A stretch of DNA of 52,652 nucleotides. Origin: Candidatus Zixiibacteriota bacterium (GTDB lineage Bacteria > Zixibacteria > MSB-5A5 > UM-FILTER-46-8). Under the pieces are notes generated by a model, which saw only the letters and a list, made by a program, of their open reading frames with translations, was not told the origin of the DNA and did no database searches. The stretch covers positions 1-52,652 of the forward strand of contig WJIJ01000082.1 of NCBI GenBank assembly GCA_014730345.1, in the 5' to 3' direction. How positions within the stretch are numbered: the first letter of the stretch is position 1; each line of letters starts with the position of its first letter. Below are positions 8,213 to 16,743 of this stretch, in pieces. The position numbers and the translations under genes are program-made.

Positions 8213-9730
8213 TTACTTGAGTAACATCATCCTTTTGATAACGCTATTATTGTCCGCTGTAAGTTTAAAGAAGTAGGTTCCGGATGAATATCCGGAAGCA
8301 TCCCAACTGAGGCTATACCTTCCCGCCTTATTATGGCTGTCAACAAGCGTCGTAATCCGTTGTCCCATGAGGTTATATATCTCAAGCCGGACATCGCTGT
8401 CAGTTTCCAACTCGTACGTTATGGTGGTCGCGGCATTGAACGGATTGGGATAATTGCTAACAATCATGTGGTTTTGAGGTTTCGAGGAATCATCATAATC
8501 GCCAACAAAACTGCCTTTTGCCGTCCATGAATCATAACCTCCCATTTTCACAGGAGGCGCGATAGTGAAATTAAATGAGAATGAATCGTTTACGGTACGG
8601 GTTGAATAATCACCGCTGTAAGAGATATATTCGTAATCCCCCGGGGGAGCGAAATAGGGAACCTGCTGGACAAGATGACCGCTTACATAAAAGCCGCTGG
8701 GGAGATGGATATTATGGAAGGTCCCCTGCTCATAGAAATTTCCGAAGCCCTTCACTCCATACCAAATATCGGTTACTATCATGCTATCGGTCTGATTGCC
8801 AATAACGCCTCTCATCCCGAAAGAACCTCCCGGTTGTGTTATTACCGGTTCCGCGTCGGGAATCATGTAAATATGGCTGTAAATTTCGGACGATTGAGCG
8901 GTTAACATGTAATACTGCCATCCGCTACGGGAATTATCGTAAATCCAATAATGATAGTAATCATCTGACATTCCAGAAATACTAAAGTCAATATTGACAT
9001 CCTCGTATGCCGGCAGGTATCCACTGACGGTATTAAAATGCCATCCTCCATTGGGATAATACCCTCCAAGAGGATCATGCTGGGTGTACGAATAGTCCCA
9101 CTGCGCCCCCGGTGAATATATTATAGGCGGTATCAGGGTGTCGATTGGTATTATTGGCGGGATAATGATAATTTCGCCAAAATCGAAGGGATCCATCCAT
9201 CCCCCTACCCTGGTTTCCAGGCGAATCGCCCTCGCGGTAAAAACCGTTTTATGGCATACACTGGAGCCTTCAACATAGAAGTCAAAGACATCGCCTCCTT
9301 CAGGATCAACACGGGTTAATACTACGACTTCCCAATCGGGCTGAGGTTTGAGAGTCCCATGTATAACCAGCAAGTTTGAATCCGGATAATAATGAGACTC
9401 TGCTTCATTCACTCTTTCCGAGAAAAGCGAGATCTGGTTATGGTTATAATAGTGACCACTACAACCTTCGGCGGCGAATTTCTCTATGCCCGCTCCATAG
9501 ATCTTGAGCGTGAAATATTTTGTCCTGGTAGGGTCGTAATAGTTTGAGATAGCATACCACAAGCTACCTCCCGGCGGAACAACAACCTGTCCCGGGGTTT
9601 GCCATGGATGATTGGGCGGTTCGCTCTCTCCAGGGTTCTCTGTAGCCATCCATTCGACCCAGGCATTAGCCGTCACCGCGTTAAATAGTAATGCCCCAAC
9701 CAATAGAATAATAATGCTAAAATATTTCAT
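8213..9730 (-). CDS. Secreted protein with C-terminal T9SS-type sorting domain
   Basis: A 505-residue protein with a signal peptide (residues 1-23, ending TANA) and a Tyr/Gly/Pro-rich beta-type body I do not recognise. The last 80 residues are a classic type A sorting domain of FCB bacteria. They contain SNYPNPFNAATTITYEL, then VRLEIYNLMGQRI, AGRYSLSWDA and SGTYFFKLTA, ending in a short basic KRMMLLK. In Bacteroidota such domains send proteins through the type IX system to the cell surface; in related phyla they are frequent but the transport route is less clear. It stands alone between a terminator hairpin and a candidate promoter at 10042-10070. The function of the body is unknown. Confidence 0.75.
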   Translation of the reverse strand: MKYFSIIILLVGALLFNAVTANAWVEWMATENPGESEPPNHPWQTPGQVVVPPGGSLWYAISNYYDPTRTKYFTLKIYGAGIEKFAAEGCSGHYYNHNQISLFSERVNEAESHYYPDSNLLVIHGTLKPQPDWEVVVLTRVDPEGGDVFDFYVEGSSVCHKTVFTARAIRLETRVGGWMDPFDFGEIIIIPPIIPIDTLIPPIIYSPGAQWDYSYTQHDPLGGYYPNGGWHFNTVSGYLPAYEDVNIDFSISGMSDDYYHYWIYDNSRSGWQYYMLTAQSSEIYSHIYMIPDAEPVITQPGGSFGMRGVIGNQTDSMIVTDIWYGVKGFGNFYEQGTFHNIHLPSGFYVSGHLVQQVPYFAPPGDYEYISYSGDYSTRTVNDSFSFNFTIAPPVKMGGYDSWTAKGSFVGDYDDSSKPQNHMIVSNYPNPFNAATTITYELETDSDVRLEIYNLMGQRITTLVDSHNKAGRYSLSWDASGYSSGTYFFKLTADNNSVIKRMMLLK

Positions 9731-10109
9731 TATTTTTTCTCCTTTAAGATAAACTAATTAATTACGTGAGTATTATAGATAATTTTATAAGGAGGTGTAT
9801 TTAACGGGGCGGGGATCGAGGAGATGTCCGATTGGAAACAATAATTTCCCTTAAGTAATGGCATTCAACATTATCTGTCGAATCCCTGCTAACCAAATTT
9901 ACGAAATAGTCATTAGTCCTGTTCCGATATTTAACGCGGGGTTGCGCAGACTGCGCAGAAAGCCTTTCCGCTCACGAGTACATGCGGCGATGAAGATTCA
10001 TCGAAATCCCTTTATTTAAGCGCACCACTACAGCGTTTTTAAAAATAGATGATATTTCTACAATTGTCAAGAAATTACTTAAATAAGGATGGTTTTATTT
10101 TAATTTTGC
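9731..10109. other. 379-base gap without a gene
   Basis: No reading frame with a ribosome site, no RNA gene and no repeat array is evident. It holds one promoter-like pair (10042-10070, minus strand) that would give the secreted-protein gene a leader of about 305 bases. A short imperfect inverted repeat (TTGCGCAGACTGCGCAG, near 9942-9958) is also present. Confidence 0.6.
10042..10070 (-). promoter_or_regulatory. Candidate sigma-70 promoter for the sorting-domain protein
   Basis: On the minus strand, a consensus TTGACA (10070-10065) is followed after 17 bases by TATTTT (10047-10042). Transcription would start near 10036 and run towards the ATG at 9730, giving an unusually long leader. It could alternatively be fortuitous in AT-rich sequence. 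Confidence 0.4.
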
Positions 10110-10595
10110 TCAGAGATCATAATGTTCGCCCCATACGTCATCGCCTTCGATAAAAAGTTGACCATAGGTGGGGTCGGAACGTCCGCCGCCGGATAAGGGT
10201 CCGGGATTGAACATTAATGTATCGCCGATTTTTTTGCTTAGGGGGATATGTGAATGTCCGAAGAGGATAACATCGGGTTTATGTTCGAATGACTTATAGA
10301 CCCGTTCGGCGAGCCCCTCGGGGGAACCCCAGCCGTGAGTTAAACCAATGCTTTTACCCTTCACCGTAACTACTTTGCGTTCAGGCATTGACGAACGCAG
10401 ATGGTAGTCGTCCATGTTGCCGAAAACCCCATGAAACTCGGCGCCGGATTGGATGAGCTGGTTAAAAGCTTTTTTTGATGTAAAGTCCCCGCAGTGAAAA
10501 AGAATATCCCCGGGCTGAATTTCCTTTAAAATTTTATCAGGAAGGCTCTTAACTCGCTCGGGGACATGCGTATCCGAGATGACGAATATTTTCAT
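10110..10595 (-). CDS. YfcE/MJ0936-type metallophosphoesterase
   Basis: A 161-residue calcineurin-like phosphodiesterase. All metal-binding motifs of the YfcE/MJ0936 family are present: DTH near residue 8, HCGDF near 34, GNMDDY near 59, THGW near 87 and GHSHIP near 114. The enzymes hydrolyse phosphodiesters with two bound metal ions; physiological substrates are mostly unknown. The ATG lies 4 bases after the stop of the mS38-like mini-gene (TAGATAGATG), so its translation is probably coupled to that gene. Confidence 0.88.
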   Translation of the reverse strand: MKIFVISDTHVPERVKSLPDKILKEIQPGDILFHCGDFTSKKAFNQLIQSGAEFHGVFGNMDDYHLRSSMPERKVVTVKGKSIGLTHGWGSPEGLAERVYKSFEHKPDVILFGHSHIPLSKKIGDTLMFNPGPLSGGGRSDPTYGQLFIEGDDVWGEHYDL

Positions 10596-10599
10596 CTAT

Positions 10600-10692
10600 C
10601 TATTTTTTCTTTTTATGCCGGTCTTTTCTAAGCCTCTTTTTACGCTTATGCGTTTTTATTTTATGTCTTTTCTTCTTCTTTCCGCTTGGCAT
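10600..10692 (-). CDS. AURKAIP1/COX24-domain (mS38-like) mini-protein
   Basis: A 30-residue, extremely basic protein starting MPSGKKKKRHKIKTHKRKKR and ending RHKKKK. It has 19 Lys or Arg residues and four His. The HKxxTHKRKKRLRKxRHK pattern matches the AURKAIP1/COX24 domain family, small proteins annotated in many Bacteroidota and related to mitochondrial ribosomal protein mS38, so a ribosomal location is likely by homology. A ribosome site (GGAG, 10700-10697) stands 4 bases before the ATG. It lies just downstream of the HU-family gene and directly upstream of the phosphodiesterase gene, in one unit. It is too short for most gene finders but very convincing. Confidence 0.85.
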   Translation of the reverse strand: MPSGKKKKRHKIKTHKRKKRLRKDRHKKKK

Positions 10693-10713
10693 GATACTCC
10701 TTCAACATCAATA

Positions 10714-11070
10714 CTACATAGGTGGATTTTCAGTCGGCGAAGGGCTGGGGGACTCAGATTGCTGCTGGTCCTGGGATGCATCGCCTACCGGATTAGCTTC
10801 CATTACAGAATTTTTAAACTCGTTTGATGGTTTAAAAACTGGAATATTTCTATCCGGAACGGGTACAACTTCACCGGTGCGAGGGTTTCTCGCTTTACGT
10901 GCTTTACGCGGTTTCACTTTAAATGTTCCAAAACCGCGGATTTCAATATTGTTGCCCTCTTCAAGAGCCTTTTTGATCGCGTCCAAAAGAGAATCGATTG
11001 CTACAGCAACGTCTGTTCTGGTTAAACCGGTCTTTTCCGAAACTCTCTCTACGAGGTCAGCTTTGGTCAT
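10714..11070 (-). CDS. HU/IHF-family DNA-binding protein
   Basis: A 118-residue nucleoid protein. The first 92 residues are a complete HU/IHF fold, with MTKADLVERVSEKTGLTRTDV at the start, the GFGTF core and the beta-arm NPRTGEVVPVPDRNIPVFKPS. The arm is closer to HU than to IHF in length. The last 25 or so residues (SQDQQQSESPSPSPTENPPM) are a polar, Pro/Ser-rich tail absent from E. coli HU. I chose ATG at 11070 over the upstream TTG at 11073 because GGAGG lies 6 bases before the ATG. It is followed closely by the mS38-like gene. Confidence 0.92.
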   Translation of the reverse strand: MTKADLVERVSEKTGLTRTDVAVAIDSLLDAIKKALEEGNNIEIRGFGTFKVKPRKARKARNPRTGEVVPVPDRNIPVFKPSNEFKNSVMEANPVGDASQDQQQSESPSPSPTENPPM

Positions 11071-11241
11071 CAAGCACCTCCAAATCTATGATTAAAACAA
11101 CGCCTCTATTTTCTTATTTTATTGTCGGCAAATCTATTACGTTGTTTATGATAATAATAGGTTATTCCGGGATGCAAGTTTTTTTTTCAATTTTTATAAA
11201 TTTAGGGAAATTGGAAATAAATAAGTCCGGGAGCAGTTTAA

Positions 11242-11715
11242 TTACCGATTTTGCATGAGGTAGTACTTGGTATCGTATTCAGAATCAGCAAGGGCAACTT
11301 GCATAGCTCTCCGGTTATCGATATTTATCACTATGGGTCCTAACAGATTAAGGCTGATATCCTGCGGATTCCCCCGGGGAATAGTTGCGATAACGAAAGT
11401 TCTTGCCTGGCTTATTTCATGCACATCAATTTCTTTGAGTTCATTGAGGTGAATTTTAACCTCATAGTCGGGCTTGAAATAAAGCGGATCTACAATGGGT
11501 AACGCAAGCCCCGGATTTTCAATAGATTGCAGCCAAACGAACGGGCGGCTGTTTTCACGTTCGACAATCAGGTATTCATGCAAATGCTCAAAACCGAATA
11601 ATCCCCTGGGAATTATAATCATATCTTTTTCGATATATTCGATTTCGCCGAACCTGGACGTGTAAACCGCCAGCTTTTTCTCTTGTTTTGTTTTTTCAAT
11701 TACGCTGTTTTCCAT
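11242..11715 (-). CDS. fliW: Flagellar assembly factor FliW
   Basis: A 157-residue FliW. It contains the characteristic FGEIEYIEKDMIIIPRGLFGFE, FVWLQSIENPGLALPIVDP and SLNLLGPIVIN segments. FliW binds both flagellin and CsrA. When flagellin leaves the cell, FliW is freed to bind CsrA and lift its repression of flagellin translation, as shown in Bacillus and Campylobacter. It sits 7 bases after flgL and one gene away from csrA, the same arrangement as in Firmicutes. A 168-base gap with no clear terminator separates it from HU. Confidence 0.95.
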   Translation of the reverse strand: MENSVIEKTKQEKKLAVYTSRFGEIEYIEKDMIIIPRGLFGFEHLHEYLIVERENSRPFVWLQSIENPGLALPIVDPLYFKPDYEVKIHLNELKEIDVHEISQARTFVIATIPRGNPQDISLNLLGPIVINIDNRRAMQVALADSEYDTKYYLMQNR

Positions 11716-11722
11716 AACATTG

Positions 11723-13636
11723 CTACCTGATAAAATTAACGAGAGATGGCTGTATAACTTGAGCGGAGGCCTGCAAAGCCGCCTGATACATAGCCTCGCG
11801 GGTTGCCATTTCCGTAACCACCCAGATCATATCAGCATCCTCAATTTCGGAGCTTAGTTTAGTTGCATAAACATCATGGTTCAAATTCCGGTCATACGCG
11901 GATTGAATTCGGTTGATACGACTCCCGACAACGGAGCGAAGGGTCAATATCTGCTGTTGTGATGATTCGAATTTATCCAGTACTTTCTGGGAAGCGTTCG
12001 CCCAGTCGTGTTCCAAACCGTGTTTCAAGTATAACAGGCTACCTATTAAATCGGGGCTTCCGGCAATCCCCAATTGCCAAGCGGCACCATCCTCAACGGT
12101 ATCGTATATTACAAGAGACTGGTTCGAAACCGTTGATTCAAGCGCTATACCTGTTTTATCCTCGTTCATATAAACATCTATCTGAGCCCCTGAACCTTTA
12201 AGCAGGTTCATTAAATCCCTGACCGTGGCATTAGGGTCGCTCTCCAGTGATGAGAGGTCCACGTCATAATTATAATGGCCCTGGTCAATATGTATCATGG
12301 AATAGGTTATGCCATTGCCGTTGTTCAAATCAGTTAACTTGGTATTTGGGAATAGTCTTGGGTTTAGGTCGGTGCCGTCATATACGGAAACGGAAGTGCC
12401 AAATAATATTCCCAATTCCGCGGCGGTTTTTTCGTTGGCGCCAGTTTCCTCGGTTTGAATCAATTGCGGTTCAAGGTCCGTTCCGGTGAATGTACCGGCG
12501 ATCGGGGTGGAAGTCTGAATTCCAAGGTCCGCGGCGGCGGTACCGCCGGGCGATTCCTCGATACGGTAATCATGTCCAGCGGTGTCGGTGATAGTAATCG
12601 TATTTTCATTTGGGGTAATTGAAGCCGTTAAATCGGGAATTCCGGCGAGATTGATCCTGTTAATTACATCTCCAACTGTAGTAGCGCCGGTAAGATCGAT
12701 TGTCCAGGTTGTTCCTATGCCATCGATTATATCGAATCCCGGCACGGTAAGATCCACGCCCGCTCCATTGTTTAATAAATCAAATGGAGTGTCCATAGTT
12801 ATATATGGGGCCGAAGTGTCTTCAAGTCTCAAGCAGTTATTATTCGGCGATATGGAACAAGTCAGGTTCGTCAACCCCTGGGCGGCGGCCTGAGTATTCA
12901 CCTCGGTTATAACTTCGCCTACGGATAAAACCCCGGTCAGATCTATGGTCGCTGTCCCGTTTACGGTGCGAAGGATGAACTGGTTATCGCCAAGATCGAC
13001 CCCCTCGCCGGCATGCAGGGTCGAAAGCAATGTATTGGTCATCAGAGCTGGATTCAAGTCAAAACCATCTCCAAGAATGGCGGACGGTTTAACCAGGAAT
13101 TCATCACCGGTTATATTGGCAGTGATTTCGAGATCGCGTTCAATCTGGAACTGATAGGGATCGCTGTCTCCCTGGTAAATAACGCCGGTTCCATTAAAAT
13201 CGAAGGGAACGAGCCCCGCTGAGGTTCCGGCAAAAATATGCCGGCCGTCGAGGGTGCTGTTGCCATCCTCCAAAACCTGGTTTAAGATATCTATAATCTG
13301 TTGAGCGGCCGCCTGGCGGGCATTTTCATCAAATGTTGCGTTCTGGAAACGAATCGCTATATCTTCGGCCTCTATAAGGCTTCTGCCTATAGAATCGAAA
13401 GCATGATCGGAGAAACTTAGCAACGCGTCCGCCCTGTCGATATTGCGCCTGAACTGCTGTAATTCCTTTAGATAACTGCGGTATGACAACGCCTTGGTAA
13501 TGCCGGTGGGATCATCAGAGGGCTTGTTAATGCGCCTGCCGCTGGATGCCATCTGGGATAAATTCAAATAACTACCGAAAGAGTTGCCCAGGTTGGATGT
13601 AACCCGGTCTATTATCATTTTATGTGTAATTCTCAT
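11723..13636 (-). CDS. flgL: Hook-associated protein FlgL (HAP3), with inserted repeat modules
   Basis: FlgL is the second hook-filament junction protein. I place the start at the ATG at 13636 (MRITHKMIIDRV), since an upstream in-frame extension would lie inside csrA; the protein is then 637 residues, twice the usual length. The flagellin-like N-terminal coil (1-150, with SSGRRINKPSDDPTGI) and the C-terminal coil (540-637) are intact. Between them lie three similar modules of about 80-90 residues, each opening with L-x-x-L-N/H-x-G-x-G and containing a TIDLTG...VGDVINxIN segment. These resemble the flagellin hook IN motif and would be exposed on the outside of the junction. The start lies 19 bases after the csrA stop. 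Confidence 0.92.
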   Translation of the reverse strand: MRITHKMIIDRVTSNLGNSFGSYLNLSQMASSGRRINKPSDDPTGITKALSYRSYLKELQQFRRNIDRADALLSFSDHAFDSIGRSLIEAEDIAIRFQNATFDENARQAAAQQIIDILNQVLEDGNSTLDGRHIFAGTSAGLVPFDFNGTGVIYQGDSDPYQFQIERDLEITANITGDEFLVKPSAILGDGFDLNPALMTNTLLSTLHAGEGVDLGDNQFILRTVNGTATIDLTGVLSVGEVITEVNTQAAAQGLTNLTCSISPNNNCLRLEDTSAPYITMDTPFDLLNNGAGVDLTVPGFDIIDGIGTTWTIDLTGATTVGDVINRINLAGIPDLTASITPNENTITITDTAGHDYRIEESPGGTAAADLGIQTSTPIAGTFTGTDLEPQLIQTEETGANEKTAAELGILFGTSVSVYDGTDLNPRLFPNTKLTDLNNGNGITYSMIHIDQGHYNYDVDLSSLESDPNATVRDLMNLLKGSGAQIDVYMNEDKTGIALESTVSNQSLVIYDTVEDGAAWQLGIAGSPDLIGSLLYLKHGLEHDWANASQKVLDKFESSQQQILTLRSVVGSRINRIQSAYDRNLNHDVYATKLSSEIEDADMIWVVTEMATREAMYQAALQASAQVIQPSLVNFIR

Positions 13637-13655
13637 TTTCCCGTTCCTCTCACGC

Positions 13656-13952
13656 TCAATTTTCGTTCCTTGAATCACCGGCCCGGTTGGTATCGTCATC
13701 TCGCCGGCCGTTTTTATCCCTTTTTTTATTCCTGAGCATGTCGCTCATCTTCTCTATATCGTCGCCGTCCGATTGCGACGCTTTGAGGTTTTCCTGCTGG
13801 ATTTTTTTGTAGATCTCTTCCCGGTGAACGGAGACCTGTGGCGGCGCGACAATACCTATGCGCACCTGCCTTCCTTGTATACCGAGGACCTTAATCGATA
13901 TTGAGTCTCCGATCGCGATCGATTCTCCTAACCTCCTTGTAAGAATAAGCAC
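13656..13952 (-). CDS. csrA: Carbon storage regulator CsrA with extended C-terminal tail
   Basis: CsrA binds GGA-containing hairpins in mRNA leaders and represses translation; in flagellated bacteria with FliW its main target is flagellin mRNA. The first 50 or so residues are canonical ([16 protein letters not shown], then [19 protein letters not shown]). The protein is 98 residues against the common 61-75. The extra 40 are highly charged ([24 protein letters not shown]), which fits the C-terminal extension used by some CsrA proteins to contact FliW. It lies between flgK (57 bases) and flgL (19 bases). Confidence 0.95.
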   Translation of the reverse strand: MLILTRRLGESIAIGDSISIKVLGIQGRQVRIGIVAPPQVSVHREEIYKKIQQENLKASQSDGDDIEKMSDMLRNKKRDKNGRRDDDTNRAGDSRNEN

Positions 13953-14008
13953 TTTACCCTCCTTGGTATTCGCCGCTCAATAAGTTACTTCTATTTTTGC
14001 TTTTAAGT

Positions 14009-15388
14009 TTAAATATCATTTATTACCGTTGACAACGCGGAGTCCATGATGCTTATCACCTTGGCCGCCGCTTCATACGCATGCTGGTAAGAAACAAGTT
14101 TAGCCATTTCCTCGTCCAGTGAAACTCCCTGCAGAGCCTGCCGGTGGTATTCCACCTGATTAAGGAGGAGGCTATGGTTGTCCATCATATTAGTCGCTTC
14201 CTGCGCCCGCGTGCCTATCTCCCCGATAAATCCGTTATAGTAATCCGAGAAAGTGGCGCTGTTATCATTCATAAGCAACTGCTTTCTCAGGTCAAGGATT
14301 GCCAGTACATTGGAGTTGTCTCCATCCTTCTGGTTTTTGGAAACGGCAATTTTATTGGCATCGTTTTTCACATCATAGGATAAATCCATAGTCGCCGCGG
14401 TTATGCCGTTGGGATCGAAGAAGTTGATCCCGGTTTCTCCATTTCCGGTATAACCAACCGAATGCACAGCATTAATGGATTCTACTATCTGTTTGGCGAG
14501 TTTATCGAGCTGGGCAACTCTCTCGGGAAGTATCTCATCGCGGGCTTCCACAAGACCTTTCAGTTTGCCCCTGGTTAATTTCAACTCGTTTGAGGTCGCT
14601 GACCAAAGTATTGTGGAAACCACCACTCCGTCATTGTAAGATGTAGTCGTTTCCAGGGGAGCAACCTGGTCTCTTTCCACGACCGCCAGCGAACCAATGA
14701 AAATAGAGGTTGAGCCGTCCTTGAGTTCCTGGGTGCTTACGTTTACGTAATTTGAAAGCTGATCGATTATGTAATCGCGCTGGTCTCTCAGGTCATTGGC
14801 CTTGGCCCCGCCGACCTCCAGTTTGGCGATCTGATCGTTCAGGTTCGCCAATTGGTTGAGATAACCATTGACTTCCTCAACAGCGATCTCGATGTCTTCG
14901 TTCAGCGAATCGCGCATATCGCTAAGTTGGTTGGAGACATGACGGAAACTACTTGTCAAGGTTGCCGCTTTTTCTTTGACCACGTTTTTCGCCGCGAGAT
15001 TAAAAGGGCTGTCCGCCAGATCCTGCCACGCGGTCCAGAACTCCGACATCATTTCCGATATACCGCTTTCGGAAGGCTCATTTATAATCATCTCGATTTG
15101 CGACCAGGTCTGGTCGAGAACGCCCCATCGTCCCAGGCCCTGTTGTTCTTTCCTTATCTGAGTATCCAGGAAAGTGGAACGCAAACGGCGAATTTCAGCT
15201 ACATTCACGCCGGTTCCGCCATAATCGGGATGCGCGTACATAGGGGGCATAGTATTGAAAATCACGTTTTGCCGGGAGAAACCCGGGGTGTTGGCGTTAG
15301 CGATATTATGACCCGTAATATTAATGGCGTACTGCTGTGATAATAAAGCTCTGCGAGCTATCTCGAATCCCACATTAAGACCGTACAT
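14009..15388 (-). CDS. flgK: Hook-associated protein FlgK (HAP1)
   Basis: FlgK is the first junction protein between hook and filament. The 459-residue protein has the rod/hook-type N terminus (GFEIARRALLSQQYAINITGHNIANANTPGFSRQ) and a C-terminal helix with the family's LVSYQHAYEAAAKVISIMD. Length is near the lower end of the family, with no large insertion, in contrast to its neighbour FlgL. Its ATG overlaps the flgN stop by one base (TAATG), so translation is coupled to its chaperone. Confidence 0.95.
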   Translation of the reverse strand: MYGLNVGFEIARRALLSQQYAINITGHNIANANTPGFSRQNVIFNTMPPMYAHPDYGGTGVNVAEIRRLRSTFLDTQIRKEQQGLGRWGVLDQTWSQIEMIINEPSESGISEMMSEFWTAWQDLADSPFNLAAKNVVKEKAATLTSSFRHVSNQLSDMRDSLNEDIEIAVEEVNGYLNQLANLNDQIAKLEVGGAKANDLRDQRDYIIDQLSNYVNVSTQELKDGSTSIFIGSLAVVERDQVAPLETTTSYNDGVVVSTILWSATSNELKLTRGKLKGLVEARDEILPERVAQLDKLAKQIVESINAVHSVGYTGNGETGINFFDPNGITAATMDLSYDVKNDANKIAVSKNQKDGDNSNVLAILDLRKQLLMNDNSATFSDYYNGFIGEIGTRAQEATNMMDNHSLLLNQVEYHRQALQGVSLDEEMAKLVSYQHAYEAAAKVISIMDSALSTVINDI

Positions 15389-15894
15389 TATATCACCTCG
15401 TTGAGCACCACGCGTGATGATCTTGTATTGCTGACGGAGCTCCCCTTTGCGGAATACGACTGCTTACCGCGATCATCACCCTGGTAATATATTTTCATTG
15501 TGTCACTTATTATTTCTAAAGATTTATTAATCAAAATCTCGTTTTTCTCTTTTAATCTCTCCACTTTCCGGATAGAGTCGCTCAATGTTTCCTTGATATT
15601 CTTCAATTGTTCAGCATAGCCGCTTTCTACCTGCCGGCATATATCATCAAGCGTGGTTTGAGGGTTAGTATCTCCTTGTTCCTTTTGATAACTATCAACT
15701 ATCTCCTGCCGCTTTTGCTCGATTTCCCTTGCGGCGAATATAAGCCTGTTCTGTTCGGCCAGGCTTTCCTGAAAAGGACCGACGTCATTTTTCAGTATTA
15801 ACTGCTGTTGCTCTGAGAGCAATCCCTCGAAAGCTTCCAGGTTACTTATTTGCTCTTCGAGGTTTACGATTAAATCTTCTACAGCGTTTCCCAA
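15388..15894 (-). CDS. flgN: FlgN-type export chaperone
   Basis: A 168-residue, almost entirely helical protein with the FlgN pattern: N-terminal EDLIVNLEEQISNLEAFEGLLSEQQQLI and a long central coiled coil. FlgN guards unassembled FlgK and FlgL in the cytoplasm and hands them to the export gate. Sequence conservation in this family is low, so the call rests on fold pattern, length and position immediately before flgK. The start is TTG, with AGGAGG 5 bases upstream. Confidence 0.82.
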   Translation of the reverse strand: MGNAVEDLIVNLEEQISNLEAFEGLLSEQQQLILKNDVGPFQESLAEQNRLIFAAREIEQKRQEIVDSYQKEQGDTNPQTTLDDICRQVESGYAEQLKNIKETLSDSIRKVERLKEKNEILINKSLEIISDTMKIYYQGDDRGKQSYSAKGSSVSNTRSSRVVLNEVI

Positions 15895-15941
15895 TTGGTC
15901 CTCCTGTATTAAAATCGGAAAAAAATGTTCAAATCTTTACC

Positions 15942-16739
15942 TTAAGTTTCATTATATTTTTGCTTTTGGTCGATACCCAAACTACTCAAAATTCTGGCTA
16001 CATACTTTTGAGTCTCTTCGTATGGAGGAACCCCTCCATATTTCTCAACTGCTTCAGGTCCGGCATTGTATGCCGCCAATGCCAGTTCGAGGTCTCCCTC
16101 ATACCTGTCCAGCAGGTCTCTAATGTATCCGGAACCCGCCATGATGTTCTGCTCAGGATTAAAAGGGTCTTTCACATTATACCGGGCCGCTGTCGAATCC
16201 ATCAATTGCATCAACCCTTTGGCGCCCTTGTGAGATACGGCGTAAGCATTTCCGGCAGATTCGGCATCAATAACCGCCTGTATCAATTGCGGAGAAAGAT
16301 TAAATCTTTCCGCGGCGGCGGCGATTGCCGAAGCATGAGAAATGGTCCTGCGAGGGATCGGATTATAATGAACAGGTTTAAGTACCCGCACATCATCGAC
16401 ATACTTCTCCCAATCTTCCCCCAGGGCTTTAGGAGCCAACTGCTGGAACAACATTTCATCGATACCCATAGAGGAATTCTGGCTCATTTTTTCGGCAATC
16501 TTGGCATCGAACATCTCAGTGAACATCTCTCCGCCAAACCCATCATCGAGCAACCCTGATTCGGGGATCGTATTTCTCATGGATTTCATCATGTAGGAAA
16601 TAAACAGCGCCTGGAAATCCCGGCATGCTTTCCGCAGAGTTTGAGCCCTCTGCCTGAGTTTGAGCTGTTTATCGCCGTTGTCAAGCGTGATATATTGCTT
16701 GCTTTCCGGTACCTGTAAATGTGATTCGTTTATATCCAT
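15942..16739 (-). CDS. flgJ: FlgJ-type rod-binding protein fused to a lytic transglycosylase
   Basis: A 265-residue two-domain protein. Residues 38-102 are the FlgJ rod-binding domain (CRDFQALFISYMMKSMRNTIP, then GFGGEMFTEMFDAKIAEKMS). Residues 135-255 are a goose-type lysozyme/SLT domain (GH23), with the catalytic Glu at 160 (AVIDAES), GAKGLMQLM at 173-180 and AAYNAGPEAVEKY at 222-234. It would cap the growing rod and open the peptidoglycan for it. Gammaproteobacterial FlgJ instead carries a GH73 glucosaminidase. There is no signal peptide, which fits export by the flagellar system. It follows flgI by 4 bases. Confidence 0.9.
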   Translation of the reverse strand: MDINESHLQVPESKQYITLDNGDKQLKLRQRAQTLRKACRDFQALFISYMMKSMRNTIPESGLLDDGFGGEMFTEMFDAKIAEKMSQNSSMGIDEMLFQQLAPKALGEDWEKYVDDVRVLKPVHYNPIPRRTISHASAIAAAAERFNLSPQLIQAVIDAESAGNAYAVSHKGAKGLMQLMDSTAARYNVKDPFNPEQNIMAGSGYIRDLLDRYEGDLELALAAYNAGPEAVEKYGGVPPYEETQKYVARILSSLGIDQKQKYNET

Positions 16740-16743
16740 AATC

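Noticed and set aside
13637..13699. N-terminal extension of FlgL by 21 residues
   Set aside because: It overlaps csrA, has no family similarity, and MRITHKMI at 13636 is the expected FlgL start with a ribosome site.
14852..15340. 162-codon open frame on the plus strand
   Set aside because: Antisense to flgK and without its own start signals or protein-like composition.
15912..15939. Sigma-28-like pattern (TAAA-N16-TCCGATTT) before flgN
   Set aside because: Spacing is 16 not 15, only 5 of 8 bases of the -10 box match, and the start would fall inside the ribosome site of flgN.
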